The position numbers were made by a program, and so were the translations under genes. Below the pieces are notes generated by a model. The model saw only the letters and a program-made list of their open reading frames with translations. It was not told the DNA's origin and searched no databases. A stretch of DNA of 20,532 nucleotides from JBCCFW01 sp039029535 (GTDB lineage Bacteria; Acidobacteriota; JBCCFW01), in NCBI GenBank assembly GCA_039029535.1, contig JBCCFW010000143.1, forward strand, positions 1 to 20,532. The letters are read 5' to 3'. Each line of letters begins with the position of its first letter. The first letter of the stretch is position 1. Shown piece after piece: positions 7,295-16,246 of the stretch.

Positions 7295-7956
7295 GACGGC
7301 CCCTCGCTCGACTGCTTCTCCGGCAGCCCCAGCGCCCCCGGGCATCCCTCGGCGTCGACGCTCGTCTCGCAGTTGTGGAAGTCGCAGTAGACGAAGGCCA
7401 TCCGACCACGGTCCAGGACCTCGTTCTCCGGGTCGTACACCTTGCAGTAGCGGTACGAGTGCCAGTCACCGTAGATGTCCCGGTAATCGACCCGACCGTA
7501 CGAGTAGAGCTGCTGTCGGCCCTCCTTGACGTCCTGCACGGCCTCCTCGCTCAGCTCCATGATCATGGTGGACGAGAAGTCGCTCTCGGGGCCGATCGTC
7601 GCCGCCGTCGACTTGTCGGTGGGCACGATCGGGATCAGGCAGTCCGCGTCCGACGACAGGCAGAGCCGGGTCGTCGCGCTGACGTCGTGAGCCGGCGTCG
7701 CCCCTCGCACGCGGAAGTTCATGGCGATGGTGACCTCACCCGGCGCGAGCGCCTGGTGGACGATCCCCTTGCTGCCCACGTGCGCCCGGGTCAGAAGCTG
7801 CTCCTGAGCCCGAGCCAACTCGAGCTCGGAACGGATGCCGCAGGCCTGCCAGGTCAGGATTGGCATCGCCACGAGGACGGCGACCCTCGACGCCCACCCG
7901 AGCGAGATGCCTCGCTCCTCCTCTTCGGCCCCCTCGGCCCGCCAGTCGTCACTCAT
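7291..7956 (-). CDS. Single-pass membrane protein of unknown function, first gene of the TIR-kinase cassette
   Basis: A 221-residue protein not recognised as a named family. An acidic N-terminus (about 1-16) is followed by one hydrophobic segment at about 18-39 (LGWASRVAVLVAMPILTW). A roughly 180-residue soluble domain with several cysteines (including the spaced pair in YCDFHNC) follows. The AHVGSKGIVHQAL...PAHDVSA stretch recalls the beta-rich domain of many bacterial anchored hypothetical proteins whose text reads 'AYV...PAYDV', but that link is weak. ATG 7956 is chosen because the inferred promoter would start transcription near 7978; in-frame starts at 7986 (ATG) and 8013 (TTG) would lie in or upstream of the -10. 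It shares an ATGA overlap with the FGE-only gene, so the two are translationally coupled. It may place the cassette's signalling at the membrane (inference). Confidence 0.75.
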   Translation of the reverse strand: MSDDWRAEGAEEEERGISLGWASRVAVLVAMPILTWQACGIRSELELARAQEQLLTRAHVGSKGIVHQALAPGEVTIAMNFRVRGATPAHDVSATTRLCLSSDADCLIPIVPTDKSTAATIGPESDFSSTMIMELSEEAVQDVKEGRQQLYSYGRVDYRDIYGDWHSYRYCKVYDPENEVLDRGRMAFVYCDFHNCETSVDAEGCPGALGLPEKQSSEGPS

Positions 7957-7984
7957 CTCGACCGTCCGTTCCCCCTCATGACCC

Positions 7985-8013
7985 ATCGTGTTCACCAGTG
8001 GTACGCACGACAA
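7985..8013 (-). promoter_or_regulatory. Candidate promoter of the TIR-kinase cassette
   Basis: On the minus strand TTGTCG (8013-8008) and CACGAT (7990-7985) are separated by exactly 17 nt. The -10 matches consensus at positions 2, 5 and 6, like the others in this window; the -35 is weaker than TTGACA. It would start transcription near 7978 and leave a short leader before ATG 7956. It diverges from the trp promoter, with the two -35 boxes 24 nt apart. Confidence 0.4.
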
Positions 8014-8037
8014 GTCGAGATCGCCTCGGTCTCGCCC

Positions 8038-8066
8038 TTGACACCGCGCGTCGCGCTCCCTAAGTT
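8038..8066 (+). promoter_or_regulatory. Promoter of the trp operon
   Basis: Consensus -35 TTGACA (8038-8043) and -10 TAAGTT (8061-8066) are separated by exactly 17 nt. Initiation is expected near 8073, at or beside the GTG-ATG that begins the Trp leader peptide. Confidence 0.7.
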
Positions 8067-8075
8067 TTGCTCGTG

Positions 8076-8147
8076 ATGACGACGACGACGCGAACCGAAG
8101 CCCAGCGCAACCCGGCCCAGCAGGCCTGGTGGTGGTCCTGCCGATAG
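8076..8147 (+). CDS. trpL: trp operon leader peptide (three consecutive Trp codons)
   Basis: A 23-residue open frame from ATG 8076 to TAG 8145-8147, with TGG-TGG-TGG at 8127-8135 four codons before the stop; the C-terminal part reads QQAWWWSCR. An in-frame GTG at 8073 could be the start instead. The peptide reports charged tRNA-Trp: stalling at the Trp codons changes folding of the downstream RNA. No Shine-Dalgarno fits upstream, and the inferred transcription start is at or a few nt before the start codon, so leaderless translation is likely. It is followed by the attenuator terminator and trpE. Confidence 0.85.
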   Translation: MTTTTRTEAQRNPAQQAWWWSCR

Positions 8148-8216
8148 CGGGCCGCCTTCCGTTCGTTCGTACACCACCCCGAGGCAGCCCGACCGTGGGC
8201 TGCCTTTCGTCGTTTT
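8113..8216 (+). terminator. trp attenuator with intrinsic terminator
   Basis: Terminator: GGCAGCCC (8183-8190) with GGGCTGCC (8197-8204), loop GACCGT, then the T-rich TTTCGTCGTTTT (8205-8216). Competing segments are visible. GGGCCGCC (8149-8156) can pair with the terminator's left arm with one mismatch (antiterminator), and its first six bases pair perfectly with CGGCCC (8113-8118), which a ribosome stalled at the Trp codons would cover. A ribosome at the leader stop would mask 8149-8156 and let the terminator form. This matches the classical ribosome-mediated attenuation logic. Confidence 0.85.
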
Positions 8217-8260
8217 AAGACGTCTCCTCCCCGGTCGGGCTCGCCCCAGCGAGACCGACC

Positions 8261-9892
8261 ATGCCGACACTCAGCACCCAGCTCCGGGGAATCGAGACCA
8301 CCGTCGCCAGCGCCCGCGCGCGCTCGACCACGACGGCCCTGTCCCCCCTTCCCGACGTCCTCGGGCTCTTCGCGCGTCTCACCGAGGACGGCTCCCGGCC
8401 CGGCTGTCTCCTGCTCGAGAGCATGGCCACCGGCGCCCCCGGCGGACGACGCAGCCTCCTCCTCCCCGAGCCCCTCCTCCGCGTCCAGCTCCACGGCCCC
8501 CGGCTGACGCTCACCCCCCTCGACGACCGCGGCCGTCGGCTCCTCCCGCTGCTCGCTGACCATCTCGACGCAACGCTCATCGACGACAGCGCGACCACCA
8601 CCCTCCGCCTCACCGACGCCGACCCCACCCAGCCCGACCACGAGCGGCTCGTCGGCGCGTCCCCGCTCGACGCCCTGCGCTCCCTCGTCACCGCCCTCGA
8701 CGACGACGGCCCCACGCTCCTGCCCGTCCTGCTCGGCGGCAGCTTCGGCCACGACCTCGTCGACCTGCTGGACGGCAGGTCCGAGCGAGCTGGTGACGCC
8801 GACCCCGAGCTGAGCCTCGTCCTCGCCGTCGACGGTCTCCTCGTCGACCACGAGCGCGACGAGGTCACCACCGTCGTGCGGACGCTCGAGGGCCCGGGCA
8901 TCGACGCCCTCGCCGAACGGCGCAGCGCCGACACCCGGCTCGTCCGTTACCTGCAAGCCCTCGACGCGACGGCGCCCGCGACGCCGGGCCCGGAGCCGAC
9001 GAGCCAGCCGGGGCTGCTCCCCTTCACCAGCGATCTCTCCGACGACGCCTTCCTCGACGGCGTGCGCTCCCTGCAGCGCTCCATCGCCGAGGGTGAGGTC
9101 TTCCAGGCCGTGCTCTCGCGTCGGCTCACGACCGAGTCCGATGCCTCACCGCTGCGGGTCTACCACCACCTTCGACGACGCAACCCGTCGCCGCACGGCT
9201 TCTTCTTCGACCTGGGTGACGGCGTGCTGCTCGGCGCTTCGCCCGAGACCTGCGTGAGCGTGCGCGACGGGAAGGTGACCATCACCCCCATCGCCGGCAC
9301 GACCCGACGCGGTCGCGGCAGCGACGGCGCGATCGACGCGGAGGTCGACGCCCGTCGCGCCGTCTCGCTACTGCTCGACGAGAAGGAGCAGGCCGAGCAC
9401 GTCATGCTCGTCGACCTCGCCCGCAACGACGTCGCCCGGTGCTGCGTGCCCGGAACCCGACGCGTCGAGGCGCCGCTCAGCCTCGCCAGCTACAGCCAGG
9501 TTCACCACGTGACGACGCGGGTGACGGGCACCCTACGACCCGAGCTCGATGCCCTCGACGCCTACCGCGCCTGCGCGAACATGGGCACGGTCACGGGCGC
9601 ACCGAAACGGAGAGCCGTCGAGCTGCTCCGACCTCTCGAGGCCAGCGTGCGTGCTACCTACGCCGGTGGTCTCGGCTACCTCGGCGTCGACGGCACCCTC
9701 GACACCTGCCTCGTCATCCGCGCCCTGCGGCAGCGACGTCGCACCTCGGAGCAGCCCGCCCGTTACGAGTCTCGTGCAGGGGCCGGCGTGGTCGCCGACA
9801 GCCGCCCCGAGGCCGAGCTGCAAGAGACGCTCGACAAGGCCCGTGCCCCCTTGCTCGCCCTGGCCGAAGCCGACGCGGAGCTTCGACGATGA
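8261..9892 (+). CDS. trpE: Anthranilate synthase component I
   Basis: A 543-residue chorismate-utilising enzyme converting chorismate plus ammonia to anthranilate, first step of Trp synthesis. LLES (51-54) matches the Trp feedback-binding motif, so allosteric inhibition is probably kept. C-terminal catalytic signatures are MLVDLARNDVARCC, GAPKRRAVELL and the GAGVVADSRPEAELQET motif. Length is typical for a stand-alone TrpE. ATG 8261 lies about 45 nt after the attenuator T-tract; only a weak GAGA precedes it. The stop overlaps trpG as ATGA. Confidence 0.95.
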   Translation: MPTLSTQLRGIETTVASARARSTTTALSPLPDVLGLFARLTEDGSRPGCLLLESMATGAPGGRRSLLLPEPLLRVQLHGPRLTLTPLDDRGRRLLPLLADHLDATLIDDSATTTLRLTDADPTQPDHERLVGASPLDALRSLVTALDDDGPTLLPVLLGGSFGHDLVDLLDGRSERAGDADPELSLVLAVDGLLVDHERDEVTTVVRTLEGPGIDALAERRSADTRLVRYLQALDATAPATPGPEPTSQPGLLPFTSDLSDDAFLDGVRSLQRSIAEGEVFQAVLSRRLTTESDASPLRVYHHLRRRNPSPHGFFFDLGDGVLLGASPETCVSVRDGKVTITPIAGTTRRGRGSDGAIDAEVDARRAVSLLLDEKEQAEHVMLVDLARNDVARCCVPGTRRVEAPLSLASYSQVHHVTTRVTGTLRPELDALDAYRACANMGTVTGAPKRRAVELLRPLEASVRATYAGGLGYLGVDGTLDTCLVIRALRQRRRTSEQPARYESRAGAGVVADSRPEAELQETLDKARAPLLALAEADAELRR

Positions 9893-10485
9893 ACGGCACG
9901 GCGTTGGTCATCGACCATCACGACTCGTTCGTGTTCAACCTCGTCGACGACCTCGAGCGTGCGGGGCTCGCCACGCGCACCGTCCGCAGCGAGCTCGACC
10001 TCTCCCAGCTCGACACGCTCCTCGAACGACACGACCCGAGCCTGGTCGTGCTTTCGCCGGGTCCCGGTCACCCCGACGCGGCCGGCGTCATGGTGCCCTT
10101 CCTGCGACGTCGTCTCGACCTGCCCGTGCTCGGCGTCTGCCTTGGGATGCAAGCCATGGCGCGCGCGGTCGGCGGGACGCTCGGCACCACCGCGCAACCC
10201 ATGCACGGCAAGAGCTCGCGGATCGTCCTCGACGACGACCCGCTGTTCGACGGGCTGCCCCGCCGTCTCCGCGTCGGTCGCTACCACTCGCTCTGCGTGC
10301 GCGAGACCGGTGACGAGCTCGTGCCGCTGGCACGGACCGAAGACGAGCCCGCGCAGGAGCGCGTGCTCATGGCCGTTCGTCATCGCGAGCTCCCGTGGTG
10401 GGGGCTCCAGTTCCACCCCGAGTCCGTCCTGACCCCCGAAGGGCCCGTCGTCCTTCGCAACCTGCTCCGGAGCCTCCCGTCATGA
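9889..10485 (+). CDS. trpG: Anthranilate synthase component II (glutamine amidotransferase)
   Basis: A 198-residue class I glutamine amidotransferase that supplies ammonia to TrpE. The nucleophile is C84 in GVCLGMQ, with H176/E178 in FHPES completing the triad; SPGPGHP (56-62) is the oxyanion region. The start is fixed by the ATGA overlap with trpE; longer in-frame upstream starts lie inside trpE. It carries no phosphoribosyltransferase fusion, since trpD follows as a separate gene. A role in p-aminobenzoate synthesis (PabA) is possible in addition, but the operon makes TrpG the main reading. Confidence 0.94.
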   Translation: MNGTALVIDHHDSFVFNLVDDLERAGLATRTVRSELDLSQLDTLLERHDPSLVVLSPGPGHPDAAGVMVPFLRRRLDLPVLGVCLGMQAMARAVGGTLGTTAQPMHGKSSRIVLDDDPLFDGLPRRLRVGRYHSLCVRETGDELVPLARTEDEPAQERVLMAVRHRELPWWGLQFHPESVLTPEGPVVLRNLLRSLPS

Positions 10486-11507
10486 AGACCCTGGTCGATC
10501 CCCTCCTCGATGGCGCGCCCGTCGATCTCCCCGCCCTCGAAGACTTCCTCCGCCAGGTCATGGCCGGCGAGGTCGAGCCCGTGCAGGTCGCCGCCGTGCT
10601 CGTCGCCCTCCGCACCCGTGCCCCCGACGGACCGACGCTGGCCGCGATGGCCCGTGTCATGCGTGAGCACCGCCTCGCCGTGAGCTGTCAGGCGCGTCCG
10701 CTCATCGACACCTGTGGCACCGGTGGCGACGGGCTGTCGACCTTCAACATCTCGACGGCCGCTGCGCTGGTCGTCGCCGCAGCCGGTGGCGCCGTCGCCA
10801 AGCACGGCAACCGCGGCGTGTCCTCACCGACGGGGAGCGCCGACGTGCTCGAAGCCGCCGGCGTCGTCATCGACCTCGACCCCGAGGGAGCCCAGCGGCT
10901 CATCGACGCCACCGGCTTCACCTTCCTCTTCGCCCAGCGCTTCCATCCGGCGATGGCCCACGTCGCGCCGGTGCGACGCAGCCTCGGCATCCGCTCGCAC
11001 TTCAACCTGCTCGGCCCGCTGTCGAACCCGGCGCTGGCCGAGTACCAGCTCCTCGGCGTGAACGCGCCCGAGCTCACCCGACCTCTCGCCGACGCTCTCG
11101 CCGAGCTCGGCACGCAGGGCGCCCTCGTCGTTCACTGCGGTGGCCTCGACGAGATCGGGCTCCACGACGTGACCGTCGGTCATCGCGTGCGAGACGGTCG
11201 GGTCGAGGACTTCCGGCTCGACCCGAGCGAGCTCGACGTCACGCCGGCTCCAGTGGAGGCACTCGCTGGCGGCGCACCCGCCGAGAGCGCTGCCTTGCTC
11301 GAAGACGTGCTCGCCCTGCGCGCCGACGCGGCCAAGCACGACATCGTCGTCCTCAACGCCGGCGTCGCCCTGCATCTCGCCGGTCTCGCCGACAGCGTCG
11401 CCGACGGTCTCGGTCGGGCACGGGAGACCCTGGAACAAGGACGGGCGACGGAGCTTCTCGACCGCGTGCGCTCGAGCTCGCGACGACTGGCGGAGCAGGT
11501 GGCGTGA
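10482..11507 (+). CDS. trpD: Anthranilate phosphoribosyltransferase
   Basis: A 341-residue enzyme transferring phosphoribosyl from PRPP to anthranilate. It shows GTGGDG (79-84), the PRPP-loop KHGNR (107-111) and FNLLGPLSNP, all diagnostic of TrpD. ATG 10482 overlaps the trpG stop as ATGA, and length fits from that start. Its own stop overlaps trpC as GTGA. Confidence 0.95.
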   Translation: MKTLVDPLLDGAPVDLPALEDFLRQVMAGEVEPVQVAAVLVALRTRAPDGPTLAAMARVMREHRLAVSCQARPLIDTCGTGGDGLSTFNISTAAALVVAAAGGAVAKHGNRGVSSPTGSADVLEAAGVVIDLDPEGAQRLIDATGFTFLFAQRFHPAMAHVAPVRRSLGIRSHFNLLGPLSNPALAEYQLLGVNAPELTRPLADALAELGTQGALVVHCGGLDEIGLHDVTVGHRVRDGRVEDFRLDPSELDVTPAPVEALAGGAPAESAALLEDVLALRADAAKHDIVVLNAGVALHLAGLADSVADGLGRARETLEQGRATELLDRVRSSSRRLAEQVA

Positions 11508-12268
11508 GCTTCCTCGACCAGGTCCTCGCGACCACCCGTCGGCAGCTCGCTCAGCGCGACGACGCGGACGCTCCGAGCGCCGTCGTCGTCCGCGATCCGA
11601 CTCGCTTCCCCGAGGCGCTTCGCGGTCGACGTCGCCTGTCGGTCATCGCCGAGATCAAGCGACGCAGCCCGAGCCGGGGTCGGCTCGCGGCCTGTCCCTC
11701 CCCGGCCGAGCAGGCCCGCCGTTACGCCGCGGGCGGTGCCGCCGCGATCTCGGTGCTCACCCGCGCCGAGGGCTTTGGTGGCTCGCTCGACGACCTCCGC
11801 GAGGTCCGCGCGACCGTCGACCTGCCCCTGCTCATGAAGGACTTCATCCTCGACGAAGTGCAGCTCCGCGACGCGGCCGATAGCGGTGCCGACGCGGTGC
11901 TGCTCATGGTCCGCTGCTTGCCGGGCAAGCGCCTGGCCGAGCTGCTCGCCGCCTGTGAGGCGCTCGGACTGGCCGCCCTCGTCGAGGCCCACGACGCCGC
12001 GGAGCTGCGACGCGCGCTCGATGTCGGTGCCGACATCGTGGGCGTGAACAACCGCGACCTCGCGACGCTGGAGGTCGACCGGTCCAACGCGCTCGACCTG
12101 CTGCCGGCGCTCCCGACCGGCGTGATCGGCATCGCCGAGAGCGGCTACGGGAGCGCCGCGGACCTCGTCGGCTTGCCCGGTCGTTGCGACGCCGTGCTCG
12201 TCGGCTCGGCGCTCATGACGGCCGATGATCCCGCGGCGCTGTTGGAGGAGATGACGTCATGCGAGTGA
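11504..12268 (+). CDS. trpC: Indole-3-glycerol-phosphate synthase
   Basis: A 254-residue (beta/alpha)8 enzyme that closes the indole ring from CdRP. VIAEIKRRSPS (E50, K52) and LLMKDF (K112) carry the catalytic residues; LVEAHD, GVNNRDL and IAESGY complete the signature. It starts with GTG at 11504 in a GTGA overlap with trpD. It is not fused to PRAI, which follows as trpF with a 10-nt overlap. Confidence 0.95.
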   Translation: MSFLDQVLATTRRQLAQRDDADAPSAVVVRDPTRFPEALRGRRRLSVIAEIKRRSPSRGRLAACPSPAEQARRYAAGGAAAISVLTRAEGFGGSLDDLREVRATVDLPLLMKDFILDEVQLRDAADSGADAVLLMVRCLPGKRLAELLAACEALGLAALVEAHDAAELRRALDVGADIVGVNNRDLATLEVDRSNALDLLPALPTGVIGIAESGYGSAADLVGLPGRCDAVLVGSALMTADDPAALLEEMTSCE

Positions 12269-12905
12269 AGGTCTGCGGGCTCACCCGGAGCGTCGACGTC
12301 GAGCGCGCGGTGCGCCTCGGCGCAACGCATCTCGGCTTCGTTCTCGCGCCGGAGTCGCCGCGAGCGGTGTCCGCCGGCTGGGTGGGCGCCGTCGTCCGCA
12401 CGCTCCCGAGCCACGTCACTCCGGTGCTCGTCTTCCGTGACGCCAGCGATCACGCGGTGCTGAGCGCCGCCCGCGAGAGCGGCGTCGTCCGGGTGCAGCT
12501 CCATCGTCATCGGCCGGGCCAGGTCGTGCGGCTCACTGCAGCCGGGTTGGTCGTCCACCTGGCACTCGATGCGGAGCTCGTCGTCGACCTCACCTCCCTC
12601 GGCGCGACCCTGGCGACTCCGGTCGTGCTCGATCACGGGGGCGGCGGCAGCGGCCGGAGCTTCGACTGGCAGCGGCTCGCTCCCCAGGCGCCCGAGCACG
12701 TCTTCATCGCCGGCGGGCTCACGCCGGACAACGTCTCAGAGCTCTTGCGCTTCCAGCCGTGGGGGCTCGACGTCTCCTCCGGCCTGGAGCGCTCGCCTGG
12801 CATCAAGGACGCGGCGAAGCTCCAGGCCTTCTTCCGCGCCACGCGCGCCAACCGGACTGGACAGTCCGGTCAGGCCGTCCGCGTGAGCCGGCCCGGGGTC
12901 TCGTC

Positions 12906-12909
<4 letters not shown>
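12259..12909 (+). CDS. trpF: Phosphoribosylanthranilate isomerase
   Basis: A 216-residue isomerase converting PRA to CdRP. KVCGLT holds the general base C6 and VVLDHGGGGSG holds the acid D125; SFDW, FIAGGLTPDNV and LDVSSGLERSPGIKD are the phosphate-binding and C-terminal signatures. A dedicated trpF is informative because streptomycetes and mycobacteria lack it and use PriA. The last 15-20 residues are a low-complexity tail beyond the barrel. It overlaps trpC by 10 nt and trpB as ATGA. Confidence 0.95.
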
Positions 12910-14122
<1,213 letters not shown>

Positions 14123-14126
<4 letters not shown>

Positions 14127-14959
14127 GCCTCTCCGAGCTGCAACGTCGTCTCGCCGACGAGCGCCCTCACTTCTCGCCGTACTTCGTGCTCGGACACCCC
14201 ACGCCCGAGCTCTCGCTCGAGCTCTGCCGACAGGCCGTCGCCGCCGGGGCCACCATGCTCGAGCTCGGTCTCCCCTACGGCGATCCGGTGGCCGACGGCC
14301 CCGTCGTCGCTCGCGCCGCGACGCAGGCGCTGGCTCGGGGCGTGACCGTCGCCGACGCCCTCGGCCTGATTCGACGGCTGCGAGACGAGACCGACGTGCC
14401 GGTGAACCTCCTCGTCTACGGCAACCTGGTCCATCGACGAGGTTGGGACCGTTTCGCGGCAGACGCCGTGGAGGCCGGCGCTTCCAGCCTGTTGGTTCCC
14501 GACGCCGCGCCGCCGGAGGGCAGGCCCCTCGTCGACGCCTGCCGACGACAGGGCCTGGGCGTCGTGCATCTCGTGGCACCCGGCACCGATGAGGTCCGCG
14601 TGCGCGAGCTGTCAGACAGTGCCGACAGCTTCCTCTATCTCGCCGGCGTGCAGGGGGTGACCGGTCCTCGCGCCCGGCTCGACGACAGAACGCTCGCCGC
14701 GGTCGAACGGCTGCGCGAGCTGAGCCCACTGCCTGCCTGCGTGGGCTTTGGACTGAAGGACCCGGAGCAACTCGCGGCGGTGTTCGCCGCCGGAGCCCGG
14801 ATCGCCGTGGTCGGGAGCGCCCTGCTCTCGATCGTCGAAGGACACCTCACGTCGGTCGGAGATCCCGTCGACGAGACCGCGCTCCTGACCGACGTCACGG
14901 AGCGAATCCACCTGCTATCCGGTGCGGTGACGCCGACCGAGGAGCTGAAGCCATGTTGA
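14123..14959 (+). CDS. trpA: Tryptophan synthase alpha subunit
   Basis: A 278-residue barrel that cleaves indole-3-glycerol phosphate and channels indole to TrpB. Catalytic E47 and D58 sit in LELGLPYGDPVADGP. The usual SRxGVTG loop reads LAGVQGVTG here, and the first loop has PYGDP for the common PFSDP, so it is somewhat divergent around the active site, though the key acids are kept. The C-terminus has about 30 residues beyond the barrel. Overlaps trpB (ATGA) and the DAHP synthase gene (7 nt). Confidence 0.93.
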
Positions 14960-15963
14960 TCATCATGAACAGTGACGCCACCGAGGCTCAGTGCGCGGAA
15001 GTCGAGCGGGTCATCGCCTCGCTCGGCCACGAGTCGCTCCCGGTGGCGGGCGCGAGCCGCACCGCGATCTGCGTGGTCGGCAACGACGGCAAGGTCCCCC
15101 GCGGGGTCTTCGCCCACCTGCCCGGCATCAAGGAGATCGTGCAGGTCACCCGCCCCTACAAGATGGTCAGTCGTGAGGTTCGTCCCGACGACACGGTCAT
15201 CGAGGTCGGTGACGTCGCCATCGGCGGCGATGAGCCGGTGATCCTCGCCGGCCCGTGCAGCGTCGAGACCGAGGCGACCACCCTCGAGATCGCCCGGCAG
15301 GCCCGCGAGGCGGGAGCACGACTCTTCCGGGCCGGCGCGTACAAGCCCCGGACGAGCCCTTACGCCTTCCAGGGGCTGGGCGAGGAGGGCCTGCACACGC
15401 TCGCCAAGGTGCGCGAGGAGGTGGGCCTGCCCGTCGTGTCGGAGGTCGTCGACACCGAGTCGCTCCCGCTCATGCTCGAGCACGTCGACGTCCTGCAGGT
15501 CGGCGCCCGCAACATGGCCAACTACCAGCTCCTCAAGCGTCTCGGAAAGGTCGACCGCCCCATCCTGCTCAAGCGCGGGCTGTCGGCCACCTTCGACGAG
15601 TGGCTCATGGCGGCGGAGTACCTCCTGGCCAACGGCAACGAGAAGGTCATCCTCTGCGAGCGGGGCATCCGGACCTTCAGTCAGCACGCGCGCAACACCC
15701 TCGACCTCAACGTCGTGCCCCTCGTCCGACGGCTGTCGCACCTCCCCATCATCGTCGACCCCTCTCATGGCGTCGGCGAGACGAGCCGCGTCCGGCCGAT
15801 GAGCCGGGCCGCCCTGGCCGCCGGGGCCCAGGGCCTCCTCCTCGAGGCCCACGTCGATCCCAGTCGCGCTTACAGCGACGGGCAGCAGACGATCCCCATC
15901 GAAACCCTGGCCGGCATCGTCCGCGACGCGCAGCACCTCCAAGGACTGGAGCAGCTCGAATGA
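14953..15963 (+). CDS. aroF: 3-deoxy-7-phosphoheptulonate synthase (type I-beta, with regulatory N-domain)
   Basis: A 336-residue DAHP synthase catalysing the first shikimate step from PEP and erythrose 4-phosphate. Residues 1 to about 70 form the small ferredoxin-like regulatory domain (MLIIMNSDATEAQ start); the barrel follows. Metal ligands C102 (GPCSVE), H272 (DPSHGVG), E298 (LLEAH) and D309 are present, with KPRTSPYAFQG and CERGIRTF. The N-domain in I-beta enzymes usually binds an aromatic amino acid, so feedback is likely. It ends the trp operon, so pathway entry is co-controlled with the Trp branch. GGAG (14941-14944) precedes ATG 14953; the 7-nt overlap with trpA implies coupling. Confidence 0.94.
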   Translation: MLIIMNSDATEAQCAEVERVIASLGHESLPVAGASRTAICVVGNDGKVPRGVFAHLPGIKEIVQVTRPYKMVSREVRPDDTVIEVGDVAIGGDEPVILAGPCSVETEATTLEIARQAREAGARLFRAGAYKPRTSPYAFQGLGEEGLHTLAKVREEVGLPVVSEVVDTESLPLMLEHVDVLQVGARNMANYQLLKRLGKVDRPILLKRGLSATFDEWLMAAEYLLANGNEKVILCERGIRTFSQHARNTLDLNVVPLVRRLSHLPIIVDPSHGVGETSRVRPMSRAALAAGAQGLLLEAHVDPSRAYSDGQQTIPIETLAGIVRDAQHLQGLEQLE

Positions 15964-16006
15964 GCGGTCCGTGTCAACTGAACCGAACATTCACGTGCTT
16001 CTCACC

Positions 16007-16035
16007 TTGACAAGCACCCTGATGTCGACGACATT
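16007..16035 (+). promoter_or_regulatory. Promoter of the sulfur-assimilation operon
   Basis: TTGACA (16007-16012) and GACATT (16030-16035; consensus matches at 2, 4 and 6) are separated by exactly 17 nt. Initiation is expected near 16042, just upstream of the ribosome-binding site of the Cys leader peptide. It begins 43 nt after the trp operon's last stop codon, and no terminator separates the two operons before the attenuator at 16209. Confidence 0.65.
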
Positions 16036-16057
16036 TCGCTCGAGAAGGATCGAACGC

Positions 16058-16147
16058 ATGCACCGCACCGCCCAAGCCCCTCTTCACGCGACCTGTTGTT
16101 GCTCCTGTAGCACGCAGGGGGCGGGTGCCTCGCGTCGACGACGCTGA
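16058..16147 (+). CDS. Cysteine-rich leader peptide (Cys-Cys-Cys-Ser-Cys)
   Basis: A 29-residue open frame with Shine-Dalgarno GAAGGA (16044-16049) 8 nt before ATG 16058. Cys codons TGT-TGT-TGC lie at 16094-16102 and another TGT at 16106-16108. It precedes a strong terminator and an operon whose product is sulfide for cysteine. Polycysteine leader peptides acting as cysteine-responsive attenuators are known upstream of sulfur genes in mycobacteria; the same role is inferred here. The frame runs on for 13 codons after the Cys run and ends in four Arg. Confidence 0.75.
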   Translation: MHRTAQAPLHATCCCSCSTQGAGASRRRR

Positions 16148-16208
16148 ACCCACGGTTCGAAGCCCACGGTCCCCTGCACGCACTCCACCACGCAGGTCGA
16201 CCGACGAG

Positions 16209-16246
16209 AAGCCCGGGACGACCCGTCCCGGGCTTTCTTCTTTTTT
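16209..16246 (+). terminator. Attenuator terminator of the sulfur operon
   Basis: AAGCCCGGGACG (16209-16220) is perfectly complementary to CGTCCCGGGCTT (16224-16235) across a 3-nt loop, followed by a T-rich run to 16246. Possible competing pairings: GCAGGGG (16114-16120, directly after the Cys codons) with CCCCTGC (16171-16177), and GTCCC (16169-16173) with GGGAC of the terminator's left arm (16215-16219). The terminator is clear. The antiterminator is weak (5 bp) and its logic is uncertain. It may also stop read-through from trp. Confidence 0.85.
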
